Source: Bolinopsis microptera (Eukaryota; Ctenophora; Tentaculata; Lobata; Bolinopsidae). Taken from it: a stretch of 64,000 nt of DNA. Positions within the stretch are counted from its first letter, which is position 1. Every line of letters starts with the position of its first letter. The stretch spans positions 5,227,230 to 5,291,229 of the forward strand of contig NC_087079.1 in NCBI RefSeq assembly GCF_026151205.1, in the 5' to 3' direction. Positions 9,584-21,500 of this stretch are shown in pieces. The notes under the pieces are model-generated. The model was not told where the DNA came from. It was given only the letters and a program-made list of their open reading frames with translations, and searched no databases. Both the position numbers and the translations under genes were made by a program.

Positions 9584-12500
9584 GTGAGCAAACCTGTCAA
9601 TTTAAATAAATGATGCAGATGTACACTTGCAGAATCAAGGTTATATTGCTCTGAGCAGTGAGTACAATATTTTGAGCAAATTTCATTTAACTGGCTTCTC
9701 GTCTCTACAACTAATATACAAAGAAGAAACTAAGAGAACAGTATTAAACTGAAGTTTCTGGACTTTGACAAGGTAAAATTGATCTAGGAATAACATTGAC
9801 CTGTTCTGCAGTTTGGCAATAACAAAGCTAAAATATTTACTAATTTATGATATAATTGTGTTAAGTGCACGTCGGGGGTGCATTCTGCATATTAGGAAGT
9901 AAAGCTAAAAAATGCATTACATATTACAAGCTGACATGTGAGATCGTTTCCACATATATTATTCAGTTTAGGTTTTATGTATGAACATTGCAAGCATGAA
10001 ACCGAAACTGAATAATAGGAGTGGAAACGGTCTTGCAGATTAGTAATCATGCATGATGACTCTAGGATCCCCCTAATATCCACCATGCACTGTACACGTA
10101 ATTTTACATAATTTGGCGACTGTTTTACAATACTGTGGGACAGGGGCTCAGTGTTATTCCTGGTCCAGTTTTACTTTGTCTAGGACAAGTACGTGCCACA
10201 ACGTTGGTTTATTACTATACTCATTGTTTTGTGTTGTTCTTTGTGTATTAGTTGCAGACAGACGTGATATCAGTGATAAAAATGCCTCCAAACAAAGAAT
10301 CAATGTCTGTAAATAGATCGAACAACGCGAACGTTTTTATTAAACATTCAATTGGGATCATGGGTGAACTACATGATCACAAATATAGTCCCTACTTTTT
10401 GACTTAACATCCGATCCCTGCAATCCTACCTTTCAAGATTCTCAAATTCAAACATGATTCTAGTAGTGATCCGTGTTTGATTTTAGATCCCTCTTGTTTT
10501 GTTTCAAAATATGAAATTATAAAAAATACCCCGTTTTTATACTATCACCAAGTAAATAAACATTAAATTTCAGAACAATACAAAGTGCCAAGTTGCGAGC
10601 AACATGGCAAAGATTTGCCACGTCCCACCAAGTAGGAGACATTGAAGCAACAAATGCCAGCTTGGACATCCACCTGAAGGAGATGAGATCGGTGTATGGG
10701 TTTCATCATGACACTCTCCAGCAATCTCTGACCAGCTCTCTATCCAAGTAAGCTCAAATCACTGAACTATCGATAGAATTTTTTAAGTACAAAATTTTTG
10801 TGTTCTACAGTCTTGCAAACCATGAAAAATGTAAATAAAGAAGTTTTCAAAATGGCTTTGAATCTTTCCAATTAGTTTATACATACTCTATCGAATACAA
10901 TTTGCAAAGATTACCTGTTAGAAACAACATTATTTGTCTTCAGGCAACAGGAAGCCCAGCTAAATCTGAAGAATCATCAGAATGACCTTCCAAAGATCCT
11001 AGCTAAAGAGCTGGAGAATCAGATGAGCTACCTTAAAGAAGGTTAAACAGAGTTTAAACCGACATTCATGTAAAATGAAATGAGTCATTTATCATATCTC
11101 AACTTTTCATCACTTTTATATCATTATTATACACGATGCTACTACTACTGCTACTGTATATAATATATTATATAAAGTAAATCTTGTATTTAGTTTGAAA
11201 GAAAAGGGAATACAGACTTGATAATACGCTCTACAACTAACTGTCTATTTGGATTAAGTACAGACCACTACTGAAACACAGAAAATCGATAATTCACATT
11301 ATAACTCTATATTTTCAGTTTTTGACTCAGGAGGGGACGCTACGCTGCCCCTATCTCGAGCTCACGGTCTCATACTTTATCTGGTGATATTATCGAGGTA
11401 CTCGTCTTTATCTTTAGTGTTCGAGTGGATATGACGTTAAATTCTTGAAAATTCTAGGTTTTTAAGAGAGACAAAGAAATTGTCAAATTACATGCTTAGC
11501 TAAACTGTTCAAGAAAAATGTTTTCCAACCAAATAAGTTTCTTACTTGAACAAATTTTTAACAGCTATACTCTACCTTTATTACATAATATCATAAAACC
11601 AGAACCAATCTCCTCAGATGCAGCGAGAACATACAGCCACTATCGCAAGCTCAGCTGGACGTGTCCATATCATACGCAGCAGTTGTCACTTCTCAGACCC
11701 TTACTAAGACGTGTATAGCTGTTGTGAACAATGCTAATCTGCCTGTCAGTAATGTCAACGCTAACCAAGCAGTAGCTAACTGGCTACAAGCCATACTTTT
11801 AGAGGTAAATTGAGAGAAATGTGGGTAATGGCTAAAGTTAATTATACTAGAACTTCTAGACAGTTTAAAATTGAGGAGTTCAGCTACATTATAATATTAT
11901 TATATTATTATACGATTGTTTGCTCTACTTGAATAACAAAAATAATACCTTGAGAAATTATGCATTCAAGTTTTAATCAGACATTGTCAAGAATGCAGAC
12001 ATGCTATAATGATGATTGGAGAGTGTAATTAGTGAAGATTGAGTTGGTCTGTTGTGTTAGAATATTGTTATTTCACACCACCTGTAATAACAAGAGTATG
12101 TTTTCAGATAACATGCTATTACAGTTTCATGTGCGATAGACAGAACAACTGGATGAACATTGTCAAGAGGTAACGATTATTACATTCGATATTATATTAA
12201 ATGTTTAATATTAAATTAATATATTAAATGTCAAATTTTAGTAAATTTGAATATTCTGATTACGACAGTCCTATGTCTGATCATCCCCACCAGAATCCAA
12301 ATTACATTACCAGATACTAAATGTTAATGTTGGGCAAGTAGAGACTGTCTGTTTAAGATCTTTAAAATGATGATTCCGAAACACCACCGCTGGCTTTAAC
12401 CCCCCCCCTATCACTATAACGACCCCACTTTACAGCTGTAAAGAAGAGACCCTGCTAGACGCACTAGCACTAGACGACCCCGCCAGTATACAAGCTCCTG

Positions 12501-15500
12501 TAGTAGTGTCTAACCTCAGCGCTCACAGCGTTCTCAACACCACTGCTAGAGGCAACTTTAGGATTGCCATTAATGGTAACATTATATATGTTTTAATTAT
12601 ATTAGTGGAGTTATGTAGTTCTAGCTACCAATTATGATAAAGGAATGCTGTTATCTCAATATCAGTTGTGACCTCATGATAGACCTTTACCGATAGTTGA
12701 AATTCGTCATCTAGCGCTAGATTATGCTATGACGATAGATGACACTAGATAACGCTATCTAGCGTCAGATAACGCTAACTACGCGACACTGTCGCCAGAA
12801 TACTCACTATTTGAAGAGAATTTTGGACTTTTTGTGGACAACATCTAGCACTAGATGTCGAATTTTAACGATCGGTAAAGAGGTAAAGGTCTCTCATGAT
12901 CTGGTAGGACGTCATAATAGGAAATGCATTATTCCTCATACTTTTCTGACTTACAGGTATCTTCAACAGTAAAGAGTGTAAAGTTAAGCACAAGCTCTTA
13001 GCTTTGGATTTGTTAGGAACATTCCTTTGTGGAGGAGAGGTAAGCAAGGAATTTATGATTTTGACGACAGTGACGACAGTCTACTTTGTGATGACAGTCT
13101 ACTTTGTGACGACAGTCTACTTTGTGACGACATCTAGTCTTATTCAATGACGATCGTTTTTCAATTTATTTAAATTAAATGTTTCGTTGGTATGGAATTT
13201 CTTTTCGATTTCCTGAACTTTCTATATTTTCACTTTCTATAATTTATTCACTGTAATTCTACATACAGTACTTTATAAATTTATAAAAATTCGAAACCTT
13301 GAAAATTTGGTTAAAGGCAAACCGGCTATATTCAATATTGTGACCCAGTTTTTCTTGTTTATTTATGTCAGCCCTTTTCCCAGATTTGTGTCCAACCACT
13401 TTATTTCAAACTGTAAGATTTCAATTTGGAACCCAATGAATAGAAGGCATCACAATAGTTCTAACGTTCTTTTTTATTATGTGATTTTATCACACCGTTT
13501 TCTGTGCGATTTTATCACACCGTTTTCTGTGCGATTTTATCACACCGTTTTCTGTGTGATTTTATCACACCGTTTTCTCTGTGATTCATCACACCGTTTT
13601 CTCTGTGATTTCATCACACCGTTTTCTCTGTGACTTCATCACACCGTTTTCTCTGTGATTTTATCACACCTTTTTCTCTGTGATTTTATCGCACTGTTTA
13701 TTGTGTGATTTTGTCACACCGTTTCATTGTGTGATTTTATCGCACCGTTTCATTGTGTGATTTTATCACACCGTTTCATTGTGTGATTTTATCACACCGT
13801 TTCATTGTGTGATTTTATCACACCGTTTCATTGTGTGATTTTATTATACCGTTTTCCGGTTTTCTGTGTGATTTCATCGCACTCTTTATTGTGTGATTTC
13901 ATCCCGTTAACCTGCAGTCTCCTCACGTGATTCTGACTGAAGTGTGCTACAACATGTCCTGTCTGGTGTCGGTGAGGGTCTTAGTCCGTGGTAGCACCGT
14001 TATACTGATAAACACCTGATTAATGATTACACGTCATATTACCTTAGTTCTCCCCCCCCCCACTATAACTCCCCCCACTCCCCCTCCCCGTGGTAGCACC
14101 GTTATACTGATAAACACCTGATTAATGATTACACGTCATATTACCTTAGTTCTCCCCCTCCCCCCCCCCACTATAACTCCCCCCCACTCCCCCTCCCCGT
14201 GGTAGCACCGTTATACTGATAAACACCTGATTAATGATTACACGTCATATTACCTTAGTTCTCCCCCCCCCCACTATAACCCCCCCCACTCCCCCTCCCC
14301 GTGGTAGCACCGTTATACTGATAAACACCTGATTAATGATTACACGTCATATTACCTTAGTTCTCCCCCCCCCCCACTATAACTCCCCCCACTCCCCCTC
14401 CCCGTGGTAGCACCGTTATACTGATAAACACCTGATTAATGATTACACGTCATATTACCTTAGTTCTCCCCCCCCCACTATAACTCCCCCCACTCCCCCT
14501 CCCCGTGGTAGCACCGTTATACTGATAAACACCTGATTAATGATTACACGTCATATTACCTTAGTTCTCCCCCTCCCCCCACTATAACTCCCCCCCACTC
14601 CCCCTCCCCGTGGTAGCACCGTTATACTGATAAACACCTGATTAATGATTACACGTCATATTACCTTAGTTCTCCCCCTCCCCCCCCCCACTATAACTCC
14701 CCCCACTCCCCCTCCCCGTGGTAGCACCGTTATACTGATAAACACCTGATTAATTATTACACGTCATATTACCTTAGTTCTCCCCCCCCCACTCCCCCTC
14801 CCCGTGGTAGCACCGTTATACTGATAAACACATGATTAATGATTACACGTCATATATTACCTTAGTTCTCCCCCTCCCCCCCCCCACTATAACTCCCCCC
14901 CACTCCCCCTCCCCGTGGTAGCACCGTTATACTGATAAACACCTGATTAATGATTACACGTCATATATTACCTTAGTTCTCCCCCCCCCCCCCCACTCCC
15001 CCTCCTCGTGGTAGCACCGTTATACTGATAAACACCTGATTAATTATTACACGTCATATTACCTTAGTTCTCCCCCTCCCCCCCACTATAACTCCCCCCA
15101 CTCCCCCTCCCCGTGGTAGCACAGTTATACTGATAAACACCTGATTAATTATTACACGTCATATTACCTTAGTTCTCCCCCTCCCCCCCCACTATAACTC
15201 CCCCCCACTCCCCCTCCCCGTGGTAGCACCGTTATACTGATAAACACCTGATTAATGATTACACGTCATATATTACCTTAGTTCTCCCCCCCCCCCTCAC
15301 TCCCCCTCCTCGTGGTAGCACCGTTATACTGATAAACACCTGATTAATTATTACACGTCATATTACCTTAGTTCTCCCCTCCCCCCCCACTCCCCCTCCC
15401 CGTGGTAGCACCGTTATACTGATAAACACCTGATTAATTATTACACGTCATATTACCTTAGTTCTCCCCCTCCCCCCCACTATAACTCCCCCCCACTCCC

Positions 15501-18500
15501 CCTCCCCGTGGTAGCACCGTTATACTGATAAACACCTGATTAATTATTACACGTCATATTACCTTAGTTCTCCCCCTCCCCCCCACTATAACTCCCCCCC
15601 CACTCCCCCTCCCCGTGGTAGCACCGTTATACTGATAAACACATGATTAATTATTACACGTCATATTACATTAGTTCTCCCCCTCCTCCCCCCACTCCCC
15701 CTCCCCGTGGTAGCACCGTTATACTGATAAACACCTGATTAATTATTACACGTCATATTACCTTAGTTCTCCCCCTCCCCCCCCCCCCCACTCCCCCTCC
15801 CCGTGGTAGCACCGTTATACTGATAAACACCTGATTAATGATTACACGTCATATTACATTAGTTCTCCCCCTCCTCCCCCCCACTCCCCCTCCCCTTGGT
15901 AGCACCGTTATACTGATAAACACATGATTAATTATTACACGTCATATTACATTAGTTCTCCCCCTCCTCCCCCCCCCCACTCCCCCTCCCCGTGGTAGCA
16001 CCGTTATACTGATAAACACCTGATTAATTATTACACGTCATATTACCTTAGTTCTCCCCCTCCCCCCCACTATAACTCCCCCCCCCACTCCCCCTCCCCG
16101 TGGTAGCACCGTTATACTGATAAACACCTGATTAATTATTACACGTCATATTACCTTAGTTCTCCCCCCCCCCCCCCCCCCCCACTCCCCCTCCCCGTGG
16201 TAGCACCGTTATACTGATAAACACCTGATTAATTATTACACGTCATATTACCTTAGTTCTCCCCCTCCCCCCCCACTCCCCCTCCCCGTGGTAGCACCGT
16301 TATACTGATAAACACCTGATTAATGATCACACGTCATATTACATTAGTTCTCCCCCTCCTCCCCCCCCACTCCCCCTCCCCGTGGTAGCACCGTTATACT
16401 GATAAACACCTGATTAATGATTACACGTCATATTACATTAGTTCTCCCCCTCCCCCCCCCCCACTATAACTCCCCCCCCACTCCCCCTCCTCGTGGTAGC
16501 ACCGTTATACTGATAAACACATGATTAATTATTACACGTCATATTACCTTAGTTCTCCCCCTCCCCCCACTATAACCCCCCCACTCCCCCTTCTCGTGGT
16601 AGCACCGTTATACTGATAAACACCTGATTAATTATTACACGTCATATTACCTTAGTTCTCCCCCCCCCCCCACTATAACCCCCCCCACTCCCCCTCCCCG
16701 TGGTAGCACCGTTATACTGATAAACACCTGATTAATGATTACACGTCATATTGTAACCTTAGTTCTCCCCCCCCCCCCCCCACTATAACTCCCCCCACTC
16801 CCCCTCCCCGTGGTAGCACCGTTATACTGATAAACACCTGATTAATGATTACACGTCATATTACATTAGTTCTCCCCCTCCCCCCCACTATAACCCCCCC
16901 CACTCCCCCTCCCCGTGGTAGCACCGTTATACTGATAAACACATGATTCTACTACACGTCATATTACCTTAGTTCTCCCCCTCCTCCCCACTATAACCCC
17001 CCCCCCCCCACTCCCCCTCCCCGTGGTAGCACCGTTATACTGATAAACACCTGATTAATGATTACACGTCATATTACATTAGTTCTCCCCCTCCCCCCCC
17101 CCCACTATAACTCCCCCCCACTCTTCCTCCCCGTGGTAGCACCGTTATACTGATAAACACCTGATTAATTATTACACGTCATATTACCTTAGTTCTCAAA
17201 CATTTGAGCGACAATAAATTTAGGTGGCCCTCTCTTTCAAAATTACCTCGTCTAAAAAAAGTAAAAAATGAATATCCTGCCGAAAGTTTTGGCACATAAA
17301 TCTTTGGGAACTAAGGTTTAATATACTGCTATTAGTGGTGTTAACACCTGATTCTCTGAAATATTATAGTATTTTAGTATGTCTGATCTCTTGTTGGTGA
17401 AGATTAGATTTAACTTTGATTCCGAGATTTGATCCCCCGGTCTTAGTGACCTGATCCCTTGTTCTTAGTAATGTGATCTTTAAAGAATAGGATCGTTCAA
17501 AGAGGAGATCCACTTGTATTAAAACACTTAGCAGAGATTCAATTAATGTTACGGTATCTCTTAAATTGAACCTAATTAGCTTTATTAGTCCTATTAGCCT
17601 GGTCAGCTGCTCTTCACTGTTATATCTATCATTGAAATGATCAGCCTCCTCATTTTTCATTGATCTGAGTTCTGACCCGTCTTTGTCTAGAAATATCATC
17701 TTATATCTCGTACATTTGATATCAATGTTAACCGGGATGTAATTATATCAAATAAGCACAGGTTTTATGTGTCCTCTGATTAACTACAGATTTTCAGGTC
17801 ACGTGATTATTAATTATGACTAATTAATTATGACTAATTAATTATGACTCATTGTCAATACCTGTCTTAGCTCCTGAGAGGTATGATATTGGGAATATTA
17901 ATTGAACTGAATTATATAACTGATGAACTGGTTATTTTTCTCATAAATTTCTAATTTTCTGGTAAAACCCACCCCAAATTTAACCTGTCTCTAATATTAT
18001 AATATTATAATAACCCAGGAAACAGCGTGTGGTATTATAAACGACAGTACGTTCACAGCCTTACTCTCCCTGATAAACACGTGCCCTGAACACAGAGACC
18101 TAGTTATACAGTGTGTTCTTATCTACATTCAGCAGACCCACAACTCCAGACCTGATAAGGTAGGACATCCTTCGTTCGTTCGTTCGTTCGTTCGTTCGTT
18201 CGTTCGTTCGTTCGTTCGTTCGTTCGTTCGTTCGTTCGTTCGTTCGTTCGTTCGTTCGTTCGTTCGTTCGTTCGTTCGTTCGTTCGTTCGTTCGTTCGTT
18301 CGTTCGTTCGTTCGTTCGTTCGTTCGTTCGTTCGTTCGTTCGTTCGTTCGTTCGTTCGTTCGTTCGTTCGTTCGTTCGTTCGTTCGTTCGTTCGTTCGTT
18401 CGTTCGTTGTATTTTGTGTTACTTGATATTAGTTCTGATTTGGAGCGCAGCTAACATATTATGTAATAATGAATATGTCGATTATAATGGTAATCGGTAA

Positions 18501-21500
18501 CGCACGTGATTATTATATTTATCATTTAATAATAGTGTAAATTCACACGATCATTCGAGTTAATATTCACAAATAATGATGTTCTTTATTGTTTCAGAGA
18601 CAAATTGACGTCAGATCCCTGCTGAGCATTTACCTTCAGGAAATTTCTCTCAAGTAAGTAAATTAGCAAACAGTTGAATGATTTTAAGCAGATGCCCGCT
18701 TTATTAACAAATATACTAGGGATCTGTTTACAGAATAAGGATGTTTGGAGATATCATGAAGATTGGCAGGGGTTTTGTTTTTTTGACCAAATCTGTTTGC
18801 AATGATCAGATGAATCGAAACAAAACTTGATATCCAAAATTAGCAAGGGATCACAATTGCATCCAAATATAATATTCTCATCAACATTTAAAGTTATCCA
18901 GCACAACATTGACAGATACAATGAGGCACAGAAACTGCTCCGTAGAAGCAACAATATATAAACTGTCACGTTAGGTATTTGATATACATGTTAGGTATTT
19001 GATATAACAGATTCAATACTAAACGTACCTCGGTTTCCTTCCGGAATACTATTGTATTGTTGCCATATCCCCTCGCCTAATATGTCATAACCACATCGAC
19101 TACTCAGTTGTTACTTGTCTTTATTTACTGAATTCTACTATTAAGTTTAAGAGAGTTTAACCGTCCAATAGAAAGCCCGGAATCACACCAATCACAAAGT
19201 GCTCTCAGATATTGCCACGGGCCTACTGTTTGACACAAGAATAAAGATGCAGTTCAGTGCTGTTATTGTATACGACACACATTGGAACTTCGGCACAGAA
19301 CAATGTGGACCATTTCTTTGACCTCAGTGTATAAAATAATTCTATAAAATACTTCTCACAGTATATTAAATAAAATAATTATATGAAATACTTCAGTATA
19401 TTAAATAAAATACTTATATGAAATACTTCAGTATGTTAAATAAAATACTTATATGAAATACTTCAGTATATTATGTAAAATAATTACATGAATAACTGAA
19501 GTACATTGTATTACTCCTTACCTCACAATAATTATTAACAATTGCCTCACCTTGTAATAACCTTTCCGTAACCAATACCACATGGCAGGTAAGAGGAGGT
19601 AAAAGGAGGAGCCATACATTTACATACCAAATATTTAAGCGTACATACTTACTTTGAGTACTTTGAGTACTTTGTACAATACGCAGAGACCACTGAATCA
19701 CCGGGATTAAGCTTTATCGTTGTCTTTATATCGATCACGTGATGCCCATATATGGTAACACGTGATGCCCATATATGGTAATAATATCTGGTGATGTACT
19801 CTGTGTAGTGTGTACTCGTATATTCGCATAATGAGAATAAGTTGACACCAGATGTGACCATTTCTAGGTCACGTGACCAAGTTTAAAACTAATATTTAAC
19901 GTGTGATTTCCTTGTTCGCTTAAATATGTAGTAAATTATACATAATACCTTGGATAAGCCTTGAAACATGATTAATGACAGAAGCTGTTTTGAACCCTGT
20001 ATTTACAGTTATTATATTACGTAGACACCGCATCATATTGATGTTAAAAATACTTTAGTGAAATCCAATGCTGCTCTAATATCTGTAAATACCATCCTGT
20101 TATCTTTATCGCCGAGCAAGTGGTTTCGTATATGTGTCGTAATTTGGAATACTTCAAAGGGAAGGATACAAACTTCCTCATTAGAATATATCTGATAATT
20201 GGTAAAACACAGTGTCTATAATTGTTACTCTGTTACTTCATAACAGTGCTGATGATAGTACGGAAGCAGTACTCGACAAGGCGTACTGGCGTGTCAATTT
20301 GAAATGTTGGGTGGAAACTGTACCATGTATACCTGATAAACCATTGTATAAGCACATGTGTAACAGGACATCATGTGTAACAGCACATCATGTGTAACAG
20401 GACATGTGTAACAGGACATGTGTAACAGGACATCATGTGTAACAGCACATCATGTGTAACAGCACATCGTGTGTAACAGCACATGTGTAACAGCACATGC
20501 AATGTGTAACAGCACATCATGTGTAACAGCACATCATGTGTAACAACATATCATGTGTAACAGCACATCATGTGTAACAGCACATCATGTGTAACAGCAC
20601 ATCATGTGTAACAGCACATCATGTGTAACAGATACCAACTGAAGGGATGTAGTGAGTTGCCTAAATATTGCTTTGTTTCAGAGCCAAGGATGAGGAGTAT
20701 GAAATGCTTTCCCTGTACATCGGTAAGTGACATTCCGATCATATCCACTGTCCGATTATAAATTTGAGTTTTTCTCATTTCTGTCACTGGACTCAAGATT
20801 GTGTTTGTACTGATTAACCTTGTAAATATTACGAACACCGTGTATATGGTCGTGTATTTTGAGTAGATTTTATGAAGTGACCACTGCGTAATCAGTTATA
20901 CAGACAATACCCAGACATTCACTGCGGCAATGCTCTGCATTTTGGTGGTCAAAGGGTCTACTTAATTTTAAATTGGAACGCGCGAGTCAAATTATTTTAT
21001 GTTTATCGCGCGAACGTCATGATATTCCCATGAAATATAGAATTTAAGATTGCAAATGAAATGGATCGAGAAAGCAAGTAAAAACAATCCCATAATCTGA
21101 TCTTTCGTTAACTAATAAACCCCCAACATTTCAGAACTAATCCCCCGGATTCTGAGAGTGAAGGACCGACCGTCTCTCCAGTCGTCTTTCCTCGGAGTGT
21201 TCGTGTTCGATAAGTTGTTCAGAGTTTTGAGCGAGTGCAACGCTCGAGAAGCTGTTATTATCAGTTGTATCAGAGCCTACTCTTCACTGATGAGAAAATC
21301 ATCCTCATGTGAGTTATAAATCAGGCTGGGTATTGATTCTGTTTGCTCTGGTGTGAAGCTATGTAATGATGAAAAAACAGTTAATCTTGTAATTAGTAAC
21401 TTGATAGGAGATAATAATATTATGTAGCAATGACATAAATCGTGCTCGAATGTTTGCAGCATTCTTTGAAATTATTGAATTTTGCTCAAATTTGTTTAAC

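Larger units (their letters stand above)
18654..20681 (+). other. NBEAL-like intron 11
   Basis: A 2-kb intron with two tandem arrays (19331-19495 and 20352-20630) and a doubled CACGTGATGCCC motif at 19736-19781. No coding sequence is recognised. Confidence 0.5.

Noticed and set aside
13307..13633. 108-residue open frame on the + strand
   Set aside because: Most of it is a read-through of the palindromic tandem array; it has no independent coding signal.
13986..17197. CRISPR-like array (conserved repeat, variable spacer)
   Set aside because: The repeat is about 64 bp, the spacers are all C runs and not unique, and the array lies in an intron of an animal gene.
18171..18408. (TTCG)n as a telomere or centromere repeat
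   Set aside because: It is a simple intronic microsatellite; the telomere-like words in this window are TTAGGG at 60695-60779.
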